From Dethiosulfatibacter sp. (GTDB lineage Bacteria; Bacillota_A; Clostridia; Tissierellales; Dethiosulfatibacteraceae), in the NCBI GenBank assembly GCA_019084435.1, contig JAHRFV010000027.1, positions 1 to 25,381 on the forward strand: a stretch of DNA of 25,381 nucleotides, written 5' to 3'. The notes under the pieces were generated by a model. The model was given only the letters and a program-made list of their open reading frames with translations, did no database searches and was not told the origin of the DNA. Positions 14,230 through 21,073 of this stretch are shown piece by piece. The translations under genes and the position numbers were made by a program. Every line of letters starts with the position of its first letter. Position 1 is the stretch's first letter.

Positions 14230-15135
14230 TTATTTTTTCGAAGCAATAAGACTGCCGAACAATATAGAATAATACTTTGCTCTCTCGGTATCGGATCTTG
14301 ATACGAGTACAATCGGCGCTGTGGCTCCCATAATGACACCTGCTCCTGTTCCGTTTCCGAAATAACTTATGGCTTTGCCGATTCCATTGCCCATTTCAAT
14401 GTTGGGTACTAGTAGAATATCAGCATCTCCAGCAACAGCGCTATCATATTTTTTGATCTCGGCCGCTTCATATGATATGGCCAAATCCAGCGCTATTGGA
14501 CCTTCCACGATTACATCTTCACCAAAAACACCTTGGTTCGACATATCCTTGAGTGCCTGAGCATCAACTGTTGCCTGCATCTTAGGGTTAACCTTCTCTT
14601 TTGCTGCCAAGCATGCTACCTTGATCTGCTTATATTTCAGCCCTCTGGCCGCTTCCACCGCATTGATGATTAATTGCTTCTTGCTCTCAAGGTCCGGATA
14701 AGTAACCATCCCGCCATCTGTAAGCATCAACAACTTATGGTAGGCAGGAATCTCATAGAGCATCACATGACTCAATTGTCTACCTGTCTTTAGTCCCCAT
14801 TCGTTATTTAATACCGCTTTCAATATGATTGATGTGTCTAGCAGCCCTTTAATCAGAAAATCCGCTTTTCCGCTACTGACAAGTTTCACGGATATTTCAG
14901 CTGCTTCATCAAAATCACTTGCTTCGATAATTGCTACAGACTCAAAACTTAGACTGTTCTTTTTAATGATGTCTGTAATCATTTTCTCGTTGCCGACAAG
15001 AATAGGTTCTATGAATCCGTCTTTGTATGCCTGTTCTACCGCAACTAAGACATTATCTTCCTCAGCAGAAACAACAACCAGCTTCATTTTCTTGCTCTTA
15101 TCAATGCTCTTTTTTAGTTCTTCTAAATTTTTCAT
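14230..15135 (-). CDS. ptb: Phosphate butyryltransferase-like acyltransferase
   Basis: A 301-residue enzyme of the phosphate acetyl/butyryltransferase family. Ptb interconverts butyryl-CoA and butyryl-phosphate, the step before butyrate kinase makes ATP. Matching features are KADFLIKGLLDTS, GRQLSHVMLYE, LLMLTDGGMVTYPDLESK, the GPIALDLAIS stretch and the C-terminal VLVSRSD. The ATG at 15135 is chosen for GGAGGA upstream; an in-frame TTG at 15156 lacks a ribosome binding site. It begins 13 bases after the PTS-like IIC-IID gene and ends before a terminator, so these two genes form the operon. No butyrate kinase gene follows, which is unusual. Related phosphate acyltransferases of other chain length cannot be excluded. 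Confidence 0.82.
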   Translation of the reverse strand: MKNLEELKKSIDKSKKMKLVVVSAEEDNVLVAVEQAYKDGFIEPILVGNEKMITDIIKKNSLSFESVAIIEASDFDEAAEISVKLVSSGKADFLIKGLLDTSIILKAVLNNEWGLKTGRQLSHVMLYEIPAYHKLLMLTDGGMVTYPDLESKKQLIINAVEAARGLKYKQIKVACLAAKEKVNPKMQATVDAQALKDMSNQGVFGEDVIVEGPIALDLAISYEAAEIKKYDSAVAGDADILLVPNIEMGNGIGKAISYFGNGTGAGVIMGATAPIVLVSRSDTERAKYYSILFGSLIASKK

Positions 15136-15148
15136 TATGTCCTCCGAG

Positions 15149-16660
15149 TTATACAAATATTAAAAATACAATGTTTAACAAATATAACGCCAATATAATC
15201 AGTTCTATTTTCACGCCTTTCCTGATGAGATAATTGAAAATCACAAACAATACTAACAAACCTGCTGATCCGCTTGTAATCTTATCTACCTGCAGCATCG
15301 TTAAAATCCTGAAGATTGTCTCACCTGTCACTAATCCTAAAACGATGACAAAAAGCTTATCGGATATTCTAAACAATTTGATTTCCTTTAGTAGATTGAC
15401 CCTTCTTAACACACCTTCTTCCCCATAATAAAATCCATCAAAATAACCCTTAAGGGATAAGTATATAATTGACCCAGACATCATCAATGCCGATATGATA
15501 AAAAAAGATATCTCTTCTGAAACCACTCCATAAATCATGCCCAGTATTAGAAGAGGCGCTAGCACAGTTTGGGTTGTTGAATCACCCATATCTGAAACAG
15601 CTCCCATTAGGCCTTTTTTTGTGTCTGCTATATCTGCATCTGTTATCCTTCTGTCAGATATCTTTCGATCCTCAAGTTGAATGATGTAGCCATGAATAGC
15701 TGTGCCGATGTTGGGTTCTGTATTGAAAAACTCAAAATGTCTTCGAATTGAGTTTTCCCTCTCTTCTTTTTTCCCAAGATATAGTTTTTTCAGAACTGGC
15801 ACCATACTATAACTAAAAGATGCTCCCTGAAGCAATTCATAATTGTAGCAAGAGTGATTGAAATTCATCCATGTGGACCATGATCTGACAAGGTGTTTTG
15901 ATGATAGTGTTGAAGACTTATATTTTTCATTTGTTATAGGTTTTCTTTTCTGTGCGGAAATGATTAGTATGACTACCAGTACGAGATATGTATCAAAGTG
16001 AAAATAAACCGAAACCAAATAAGCGATAGAAAACAATATGATATTATATTTGTATTTAAACCATAGTATGGCAGATGATGCTGCTAGTATGACCATTAAA
16101 ATACCGGTGGTATTCAATACAATCTCCAATTTTGGAACCAATCCAAGGAATGTTTCGCTCAATGAAAATATTGTCAAAGCTGTTATAAATGTAGCAACTA
16201 TACTGCCAACCAACAATGCCAATTGAGGTAAAAGTATTGTGTATCTTTTAAGAGCTTTTATAGGATTTTTGTTGATGCTGTTCTTTAATATATCTGTGAA
16301 TCTAACATTATATGTAAGCCTGTATCTCCAGATAACCAACCCTACCATACTCACTGGATATGCGATAGCGATGGCCGCTCCCGGCATGATGTCCAGTTTT
16401 ACAGCCAACATGGCTGCCAGAATACCTGCCAGAGATGGATCTCCCTTTAGGGAACCTCCTGAAGATGTGAAATCTATAAATAGTAGATTGGTAATGGCTC
16501 CAGTCATCAAACCAAGCATTGGATCACCCAATGCAGCACCAGTCAGCAGCCCTGAAAAAACAGGTCTGTATAAGGTGAAGTAACCAATGCCAAAGGTAAA
16601 CGAAGTCGAACTGGCTATAAAATATATGATTCCAAGAACAAGATAGTTAAAGAAACTCAT
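15149..16660 (-). CDS. Fused PTS mannose-family EIIC-EIID membrane protein
   Basis: A 503-residue protein joining two subunits that are normally separate. Residues 1 to about 240 are an EIIC (ManY-type) domain: YRPVFSGLLTGAALGDPMLG and GSLKGDPSLAGILAAM. From about 258 it is EIID (ManZ-type): NYELLQGASFSYSMVPVLKKLY, then RRHFEFFNTEPNIG and KKGLMGAVSDMGDSTTQTV. Together these form the membrane channel of mannose-class sugar phosphotransferase systems. The phosphoryl-carrying IIA and IIB proteins are absent from the window, and the partner gene is ptb. The ATG at 16660 has AAGGAGA upstream, and an extended -10 promoter lies at 16712-16720. It may use IIA/IIB from another locus or work without phosphorylation. 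The fusion is a direct reading; the substrate is unknown. Confidence 0.88.
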   Translation of the reverse strand: MSFFNYLVLGIIYFIASSTSFTFGIGYFTLYRPVFSGLLTGAALGDPMLGLMTGAITNLLFIDFTSSGGSLKGDPSLAGILAAMLAVKLDIMPGAAIAIAYPVSMVGLVIWRYRLTYNVRFTDILKNSINKNPIKALKRYTILLPQLALLVGSIVATFITALTIFSLSETFLGLVPKLEIVLNTTGILMVILAASSAILWFKYKYNIILFSIAYLVSVYFHFDTYLVLVVILIISAQKRKPITNEKYKSSTLSSKHLVRSWSTWMNFNHSCYNYELLQGASFSYSMVPVLKKLYLGKKEERENSIRRHFEFFNTEPNIGTAIHGYIIQLEDRKISDRRITDADIADTKKGLMGAVSDMGDSTTQTVLAPLLILGMIYGVVSEEISFFIISALMMSGSIIYLSLKGYFDGFYYGEEGVLRRVNLLKEIKLFRISDKLFVIVLGLVTGETIFRILTMLQVDKITSGSAGLLVLFVIFNYLIRKGVKIELIILALYLLNIVFLIFV

Positions 16661-16711
16661 GGGATTCTCCTTTATTTCTTCATTTGTATCTTTATAATAT
16701 ATAGCAATTTA

Positions 16712-16720
16712 ATTATAACA
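16712..16720 (-). promoter_or_regulatory. Extended -10 promoter of the IICD-ptb operon
   Basis: On minus, TGTTATAAT forms an extended -10 element (TG, one base, TATAAT) about 50 bases before the start codon. The -35 region (about TTTTAT) is weak, as is usual for this promoter class. Confidence 0.5.
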
Positions 16721-16838
16721 CAACTTCATTTTTAATAAAATTGAAACGTTTGGCTTAAATGCATCTTTTTTGTTTAATGTATGGAGTTTTTCTGTTTTTT
16801 TTGTTATAGTGTTATTCAGTATAATCAAGGAGAGTCTT

Positions 16839-17096
16839 ATGGAAAAAAACTTTAAATTTGTACAGAATAAGAGCTGCGAGTACTTCCCTTGCCACAAAGG
16901 AATTCCAGAGGATAAATTCAACTGTCTTTTTTGCTTTTGTCCGCTGTTTATGCTGAAAGACCAGTGTGGCGGCAACTACATCAAAAACAGCGGCATCAAG
17001 GACTGTAGCCATTGTACTGTACCTCACGGCACAGGTGGTTATGATTATATAATATCCAAAATGGATGTTGTCATTGAAAAGGGTAGTGATTTTTAA
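16839..17096 (+). CDS. Cysteine-rich small-domain metal-binding protein
   Basis: An 85-residue cytoplasmic protein with nine cysteines and two or three conserved histidines: CEYFPCHKG near the start, then FNCLFCFCPLFML, CGGNY, and KDCSHCTVPH near the end. The layout matches the 'cysteine-rich small domain' family (PF04071), thought to bind a metal. The ATG at 16839 has AAGGAGA at 16827-16833; a longer in-frame reading from 16770 has no such site and adds a hydrophobic stretch foreign to the family. It is transcribed towards the radical SAM gene and shares a bidirectional terminator with it. Family members often sit near corrinoid or radical SAM genes, but no function is established. Confidence 0.85.
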   Translation: MEKNFKFVQNKSCEYFPCHKGIPEDKFNCLFCFCPLFMLKDQCGGNYIKNSGIKDCSHCTVPHGTGGYDYIISKMDVVIEKGSDF

Positions 17097-17108
17097 TCAC
17101 TGCCTTTT
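17077..17108. terminator. Bidirectional terminator between convergent genes
   Basis: AAAAGG (17077-17082) pairs with CCTTTT (17103-17108), and AGTGATT (17085-17091) with AATCACT (17095-17101), giving one long stem with a small internal mismatch. A and T runs flank both sides. It contains the stop codon of the cysteine-rich gene (+) and reaches the stop codon of the radical SAM gene (-), so both coding regions end inside it. Confidence 0.8.
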
Positions 17109-17964
17109 ATCTTATTCCGGGTACATTGCCTATGTAAACATTGTCTAGGTGTTTTTCAGCTAGCCTCTTGGCTTCAATCAATGTTTCTGTTTTCGTTGCC
17201 GGATTGGTCATTTTATACGATGGAAAGTATCTTGACAAATGCAGGATAATACCAGTATCAATTGAGGCAATCCATTTAAACAACTCTTCGAGCTCCACGA
17301 GATCATCATTTTCATTCTCCACAACAAGTGTCGTGATCTCCAGATGAGCTCTTCCGCTAATCATTTCTATAGTGCTAAGAACAGGTTCCAGTTGTCCCCC
17401 GCAGATTTTCCTGTAGAACACATCAGAATAAGACTTTAAATCTATGTTAAAAGCATCCATGTATCCTAATAATTCTTCTAATGGTTCCTTATTGATAAAT
17501 CCATTCGTAACACATACCGTCTTGATTTGAGATTCTCTAGCCAATCTGGCTGTGTCCAGCATAAACTCATACCATACTGTGGGTTCATTGTAAGTGAAAG
17601 CAATCGAAGTTAGATTTTCATCCTTAACTTGTTGTACCACATCTTCTGGTGACATGATGACTGATGGCGGATTGGGCTCTAAAGAAATTCGGTAATTCTG
17701 ACAAAAGCTGCAACTCAAATTACATCCTCTACTGCCATAAGACAGTATCGTTGTCCCCGGCATAAAATGATAGAGTGGTTTTTTTTCAATTGGATCTAGT
17801 CCAATTGATGTTATGACACCATAATTCATAGAGTATAGTATGCCCTCAATGTTCTTTCGCTCTCTACACCTACCGGTCTTACCATCAGCTATGAGGCACA
17901 GATGAGGACATAACCGGCATCTGACACTATCTTTTTCTTTCTCCCAATATAGCGCGGTTTTCAT
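17107..17964 (-). CDS. amrS: AmmeMemoRadiSam radical SAM enzyme (AmrS), short form
   Basis: A 285-residue radical S-adenosylmethionine protein. The SAM [4Fe-4S] ligands are C81-x3-C85-x2-C88 (CNLSCSFCQN). A second cysteine set lies near the start: C16, C19, C23 and C33. FTYNEPTVWYEF and HLSRYFPSYKM are typical of the AmrS family. It lies 9 bases after the fused AmmeMemoRadiSam B-A gene, and the pair defines this conserved but uncharacterised system. The protein ends at YIGNVPGIR. Many homologues of about 330 residues continue with a cysteine-rich tail, so this one appears to lack that tail. No frameshift is visible; the reading simply stops in the terminator stem. Confidence 0.88.
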   Translation of the reverse strand: MKTALYWEKEKDSVRCRLCPHLCLIADGKTGRCRERKNIEGILYSMNYGVITSIGLDPIEKKPLYHFMPGTTILSYGSRGCNLSCSFCQNYRISLEPNPPSVIMSPEDVVQQVKDENLTSIAFTYNEPTVWYEFMLDTARLARESQIKTVCVTNGFINKEPLEELLGYMDAFNIDLKSYSDVFYRKICGGQLEPVLSTIEMISGRAHLEITTLVVENENDDLVELEELFKWIASIDTGIILHLSRYFPSYKMTNPATKTETLIEAKRLAEKHLDNVYIGNVPGIR

Positions 17965-17973
17965 TTTTTCCTC

Positions 17974-19383
17974 CTAGTGATGTCGGACAACCCTGAATCT
18001 CTCCATCTTATAATCTTCCCACGAATTAATTCCAGCCTTTCTTAAAGCTATTCTCAGCTGTTCATCCACTGTATCCACTCCTTCGAGATTAGGCAACAGC
18101 AAGCCCTTTTTATGTCCTTTGCTGACAATTACACCATATTCTTGCGGATCAAGCATATCTTTTGTGCTAACTTTTTCGGGTTTCATCAAAACATCCACTG
18201 AGTAAATCAGTTGGTCAAGCTCATCTTCATCTATCGGTTTAAACCTCGGGTCATAAATCCCCGCACTGATCGCATTGTTAATAATCTCTTCTGCTATATT
18301 GTTTTGGGTAGGCTCTATGGTCCCGATACATCCTCTGAGCTCACCATTTTTCTTTAGAGATACAAACACACCAGCTTTTTCTGTCAGCAAGATCTTATCC
18401 AAGACATTTGCATCTGGTGTGATTCTTTTTTTATCCATCACATAAGTCTCAAGTGTCTTTCTTGCCAGCCTGACGTATTCGTCTTCCTTTTCTCTGACTT
18501 CAGCCTTAATCGCATTGTTCTTCCTGTCTATTTCATGTAATATACTTTTATCACTCTGGTTTCCCGTCACAGTAAGTTCAACGCAACCATATCCCACACC
18601 AAATGGTCCTTCATAAGAGAAAACCTTGTTCGTTGTAGCCAACCCGTCAAGAGTTCCAATCATAATCTGAATTGATCTTAAGCCACACTCTCCAGCTTTT
18701 TCTGAGAATTTACTATCGATTGTCATAATGTCAATTCGGTTGTCATCCTTCAAACGTCTCATGATCAGCTGATCAAATAACGGTCCGGATTCTGAAAACC
18801 CTGATGGTGCATTCCGCGTCAATTTATGTGATAAGTCTCCACTGGCAATTACAACAACTCTACGGTTTAGTTTATGTGATATGTTTTGAATCACTTGTCC
18901 AAAGCCGTACAGATCCATATTTGACAGGAGTCCATATGTAATATGTACCATATCAAAGCTTTTATAATACTTTGTTACAAAATGCAAGGGAACCAATACT
19001 CCGTGGTCCAGTCTGGAATCAAGCATATATTCTTTTTTTAGATTATAATCAAGCAACGCTGCAGGTATATTGTTGTCTGTTGCTTCTTCAACTATAGCGT
19101 CGGCAAATTCCCTGTCGTTGATATACTCTTGGCTGATATTTCTATGTCCAAAGGAACCAAAATCACCTATCAGCAGCTTGTCATAATTAACCGAGATAGC
19201 ATCTCTGAATAGATTACCATGAGGTGTTATGACGACTATTGTGTCCGGTCTGTATTCTGCAACCAACATTCCTATTTTATCCATCGAGTCAATGGTGTCT
19301 TGTATTTTCTTTTCTTCTCCTTTTCCGATTTCCGGAATGATCAATGGCGGATGGGGCATCAAAAAACAACTGATTATACTCAT
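17974..19383 (-). CDS. AmmeMemoRadiSam protein B-A fusion (Memo/LigB-like + AMMECR1)
   Basis: A 469-residue fusion. Residues 1 to about 275 form a LigB/Memo-like domain, related to class III extradiol dioxygenases: MPHPPLIIPEIG with H11, TPHG with H55, LDHG with H127, and SGDLSHKL with H186 as possible metal ligands. Residues about 295-469 are an AMMECR1 domain with the hallmark LRGCIGT at 349-355. Both domains are hallmarks of the AmmeMemoRadiSam system, whose reaction is unknown. The ATG at 19383 has AGGAGGTG immediately upstream. The operon is this gene plus amrS, driven by an extended -10 promoter at 19411-19419. The domain calls are firm; catalytic activity is not shown by the sequence. 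Confidence 0.9.
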   Translation of the reverse strand: MSIISCFLMPHPPLIIPEIGKGEEKKIQDTIDSMDKIGMLVAEYRPDTIVVITPHGNLFRDAISVNYDKLLIGDFGSFGHRNISQEYINDREFADAIVEEATDNNIPAALLDYNLKKEYMLDSRLDHGVLVPLHFVTKYYKSFDMVHITYGLLSNMDLYGFGQVIQNISHKLNRRVVVIASGDLSHKLTRNAPSGFSESGPLFDQLIMRRLKDDNRIDIMTIDSKFSEKAGECGLRSIQIMIGTLDGLATTNKVFSYEGPFGVGYGCVELTVTGNQSDKSILHEIDRKNNAIKAEVREKEDEYVRLARKTLETYVMDKKRITPDANVLDKILLTEKAGVFVSLKKNGELRGCIGTIEPTQNNIAEEIINNAISAGIYDPRFKPIDEDELDQLIYSVDVLMKPEKVSTKDMLDPQEYGVIVSKGHKKGLLLPNLEGVDTVDEQLRIALRKAGINSWEDYKMERFRVVRHH

Positions 19384-19410
19384 TTTGCACCTCCTGTATT
19401 TAATAAACTC

Positions 19411-19419
19411 ATTATATCA
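19411..19419 (-). promoter_or_regulatory. Extended -10 promoter of the AmmeMemoRadiSam operon
   Basis: On minus, TGATATAAT (19419-19411) is an extended -10 box placed between the queT terminator and the AGGAGGTG of the first gene. The position of a -35 box falls in the terminator T-run, with no consensus. Confidence 0.5.
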
Positions 19420-19431
19420 TTTTACTTGTAT

Positions 19432-19457
19432 AAAAAAAAGACAGCGAATTGCTGTCT
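19432..19457 (-). terminator. Intrinsic terminator of queT
   Basis: AGACAGC (19439-19445) pairs with GCTGTCT (19451-19457) around a 5-base loop. On minus it runs into eight T. It lies just after the queT stop codon. Confidence 0.9.
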
Positions 19458-19461
19458 CCGG

Positions 19462-19968
19462 TTACTTAATGGTGATCAACTCAATAAATTTAGTCTTTAC
19501 AATCAAGGACTTGAAAACAAGTGTGCCGATGACCGAAACCACTGCAAATTCTCCTAAAGCCACAAAAATAATTGAGGGTATCAAAGGCAGATTGAGCATA
19601 TAGTTTAGCTGAAATCCAATTATTACTCCATTGGTTATCACAGGTCCAAGACTGGCTAGAAATAATGATTTCACACCCATCCCCATTTTCCTTCTGACAA
19701 GGATGATGAATAGCAGGGCTAAAAAAGTCGCCATAGTACCAAAAACCACGTCTATCAAACCAAAAGGACTAAAGAAATTAGCTACTGCACAGCCCAATGT
19801 CAATCCAATCATATACGCTGGATCAATAAAAGCAAACAATACAAAGATCTCAGAAATCCTGAACTGTATCTGACCAAAACTCACCGCTTGAAAAACAATA
19901 GTTACCGCTATGTACAAAGCGGCAATTATCGCACTTTTAACTAAATAATCCGTTGTGATCTTTTTCAT
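19462..19968 (-). CDS. queT: QueT: queuosine-precursor ECF transporter S component
   Basis: A 168-residue membrane protein with about five or six segments. FGQIQFRISEIFVLFAFIDP and the GCAVANFFSPFGLIDVVFGTMATFLALL stretch match the QueT family of substrate-binding (S) components. QueT binds preQ0/preQ1-type queuosine precursors and needs the shared EcfA1-A2-T energising module, which is encoded nearby at 21889-24360. The ATG at 19968 has GGGAG at 19976-19980. A preQ1-I riboswitch lies at 20035-20070, which independently supports the substrate. Two downstream pairings could hide or free the GGGAG, so regulation is probably at translation start. The gene has its own terminator. Confidence 0.93.
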   Translation of the reverse strand: MKKITTDYLVKSAIIAALYIAVTIVFQAVSFGQIQFRISEIFVLFAFIDPAYMIGLTLGCAVANFFSPFGLIDVVFGTMATFLALLFIILVRRKMGMGVKSLFLASLGPVITNGVIIGFQLNYMLNLPLIPSIIFVALGEFAVVSVIGTLVFKSLIVKTKFIELITIK

Positions 19969-19974
19969 AAAAAA

Positions 19975-20009
19975 ACTCCCTTAACATTTCTAAATGCTTC
20001 TGGAGTACC
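19975..20009 (-). promoter_or_regulatory. Riboswitch expression platform (ribosome-site sequestor)
   Basis: On minus, ACTCC (20006-20002) can pair with GGAGT (19979-19975), hiding the GGGAG ribosome binding site of queT. The overlapping GGTAC (20009-20005) can instead pair with GTACC (20057-20053) inside the aptamer. The two are mutually exclusive, so preQ1 binding would favour the hidden site (OFF). This is a model from complementarity. Confidence 0.5.
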
Positions 20010-20034
20010 TACAAAAATGAACAATTATATTCAT

Positions 20035-20070
20035 TTCTTGTTTTTTATAGTGGGTACCAAGAAAACACTT
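20035..20070 (-). promoter_or_regulatory. preQ1-I riboswitch aptamer
   Basis: Reading on minus, the pattern aligns without gaps over 34 bases to the known preQ1-I aptamer. P1 is AGTG (20069-20066) with CACT (20052-20049). The pseudoknot P2 is CTTG (20061-20058) with CAAG (20040-20037). Between them is the hallmark A-rich strand CTATAAAAAAC (20050-20040). The downstream gene queT handles queuosine precursors, as expected. Confidence 0.9.
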
Positions 20071-20079
20071 TATTAAATT

Positions 20080-20104
20080 AGTAAAGGCCGACTGAAAGCC
20101 GGCC
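20080..20104 (-). terminator. Likely terminator after rpsI
   Basis: GGCCG (20086-20090) pairs with CGGCC (20100-20104). On minus the stem is followed by TTTACTAATTT, an interrupted T-run, so termination may be partial. The preQ1 aptamer begins about 10 bases further on. Confidence 0.6.
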
Positions 20105-20119
20105 CGGTATGGCATAATA

Positions 20120-20509
20120 TTATCTTTTTGAGAATTGTGGAGATTTTCTGGCTTTCTTTAATCCAGGTTTCTTTCTCTCTACCATTCTTGAGTCTCTTGT
20201 AAGGAATCCTGCTTTTTTAAGAATAGGTCTTAAATCAATATCAGCTTCCAACAGAGCTCTTGATATACCATGTCTGACAGCTCCGGCTTGGCCTGTGAAC
20301 CCTCCGCCTTTAACTGTGCATTCCACGTCAAACTTATCAATCGTATCAGTAATCATCAAAGGTTCTTTAACAATAACTTTCAGTGTCTCAAAATCAAAGT
20401 AATTCTCTATGTCTCTTTTATTAATTACTATTTTACCAGTGCCAGGTGATAAAAACACTCTTGCAACAGCATTTTTTCTTCTACCAGTTCCATAATACTG
20501 AGCTTTCAT
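20120..20509 (-). CDS. rpsI: 30S ribosomal protein S9
   Basis: A 129-residue protein, full length for bacterial S9. The N-terminal [19 protein letters not shown], the central [19 protein letters not shown] and the basic tail ending KSPQFSKR, which reaches the ribosomal P site, are all present. Two ATGs stand in tandem. The second (20509) is preferred because AGGAGG is only about two bases from the first but at normal spacing from the second. It follows rplM by 16 bases in the conserved rplM-rpsI operon and ends before the terminator at 20080-20104. Confidence 0.97.
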   Translation of the reverse strand: MKAQYYGTGRRKNAVARVFLSPGTGKIVINKRDIENYFDFETLKVIVKEPLMITDTIDKFDVECTVKGGGFTGQAGAVRHGISRALLEADIDLRPILKKAGFLTRDSRMVERKKPGLKKARKSPQFSKR

Positions 20510-20525
20510 CATATCCTCCTTTCAA

Positions 20526-20954
20526 CTATACCTCGTAAATTTCAGGTTGCTGTGCTTGTTGTTGATGCTCAGCGCCTGCATATACTCTTAGCTTCTTCAT
20601 CATTTGTCTTCCCAATTTGTTTTTAGGAAGCATTCCCTTTACAGCCAGGTATACCGCTTTGTCAGGAGTCTTACTCATGAATTCTCTATAAGTCACTTCT
20701 TTCAGTCCACCAGGATAACCTGTATGGTGTCTTCTCATCTTTTGATCCAATTTGTTTCCTGTTAAAACAACCTTAGAACAATTTATAACAACTACATGAT
20801 CTCCTGTGTCTATATGCGGTGTATATATAGGCTTGTGTTTTCCTCTAAGAATTGTCGCGATCTCTGTAGCAAGTCTTCCTAATGTTTTTCCATCAGCGTC
20901 GATTACATACCATTTTCTTTGTACATCACTAGGTTTAGCCATGTAACTTTTCAT
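20526..20954 (-). CDS. rplM: 50S ribosomal protein L13
   Basis: A 142-residue protein, the normal L13 length. Signatures include [42 protein letters not shown] and the [10 protein letters not shown] to [24 protein letters not shown] run. The ATG at 20954 is chosen for GGAGGG just upstream and the family's N-terminus; the frame stays open upstream to 21038, but that part is the leader. L13 binds 23S rRNA early in 50S assembly. A consensus promoter lies inside the end of truA, giving rplM-rpsI its own transcript with a structured leader. Translation feedback through that leader is possible. Confidence 0.97.
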   Translation of the reverse strand: MKSYMAKPSDVQRKWYVIDADGKTLGRLATEIATILRGKHKPIYTPHIDTGDHVVVINCSKVVLTGNKLDQKMRRHHTGYPGGLKEVTYREFMSKTPDKAVYLAVKGMLPKNKLGRQMMKKLRVYAGAEHQQQAQQPEIYEV

Positions 20955-21038
20955 AGCTTTCCCTCCTTTATCAATCTCTACGAATTTAAATTTATCTGTT
21001 ATAAGAACACCGGGGCAGGAATTCTTATTTACATACAC
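20955..21038 (-). promoter_or_regulatory. rplM leader, candidate L13 leader RNA
   Basis: The untranslated leader of about 84 bases contains a perfect 7-bp hairpin, ATAAGAA/TTCTTAT (21028-21022 with 21007-21001 on minus), with a 14-base GC-rich loop. Firmicutes have a known L13 leader motif at this position. I could not check the fold against that model, so this is positional evidence. Confidence 0.4.
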
Positions 21039-21044
21039 TAAGGT

Positions 21045-21073
21045 ATTTTATAATAGTGACACTATTGTGTCAA
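21045..21073 (-). promoter_or_regulatory. Sigma-A promoter of rplM-rpsI, inside truA
   Basis: On minus, TTGACA (21073-21068), exactly 17 bases, then TAAAAT (21050-21045). It overlaps the last codons of truA. The whole spacer is taken up by the 15-base palindrome at 21052-21066. Confidence 0.75.

Noticed and set aside
16743..16752. AAACGTTT palindrome upstream of the IICD-ptb promoter, considered as a catabolite (cre) site
   Set aside because: The spacing does not fit the cre consensus (one base short), and an 8-base palindrome alone is weak evidence.
16770..16838. N-terminal extension of the cysteine-rich protein with a hydrophobic segment
   Set aside because: AAGGAGA is correctly placed for the ATG at 16839, and the extension is foreign to this small-domain family.
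19219..19603. Overlapping plus-strand frames across the start of the Memo/AMMECR1 gene and the end of queT
   Set aside because: They are antisense shadows of two strong genes and run through the queT terminator.
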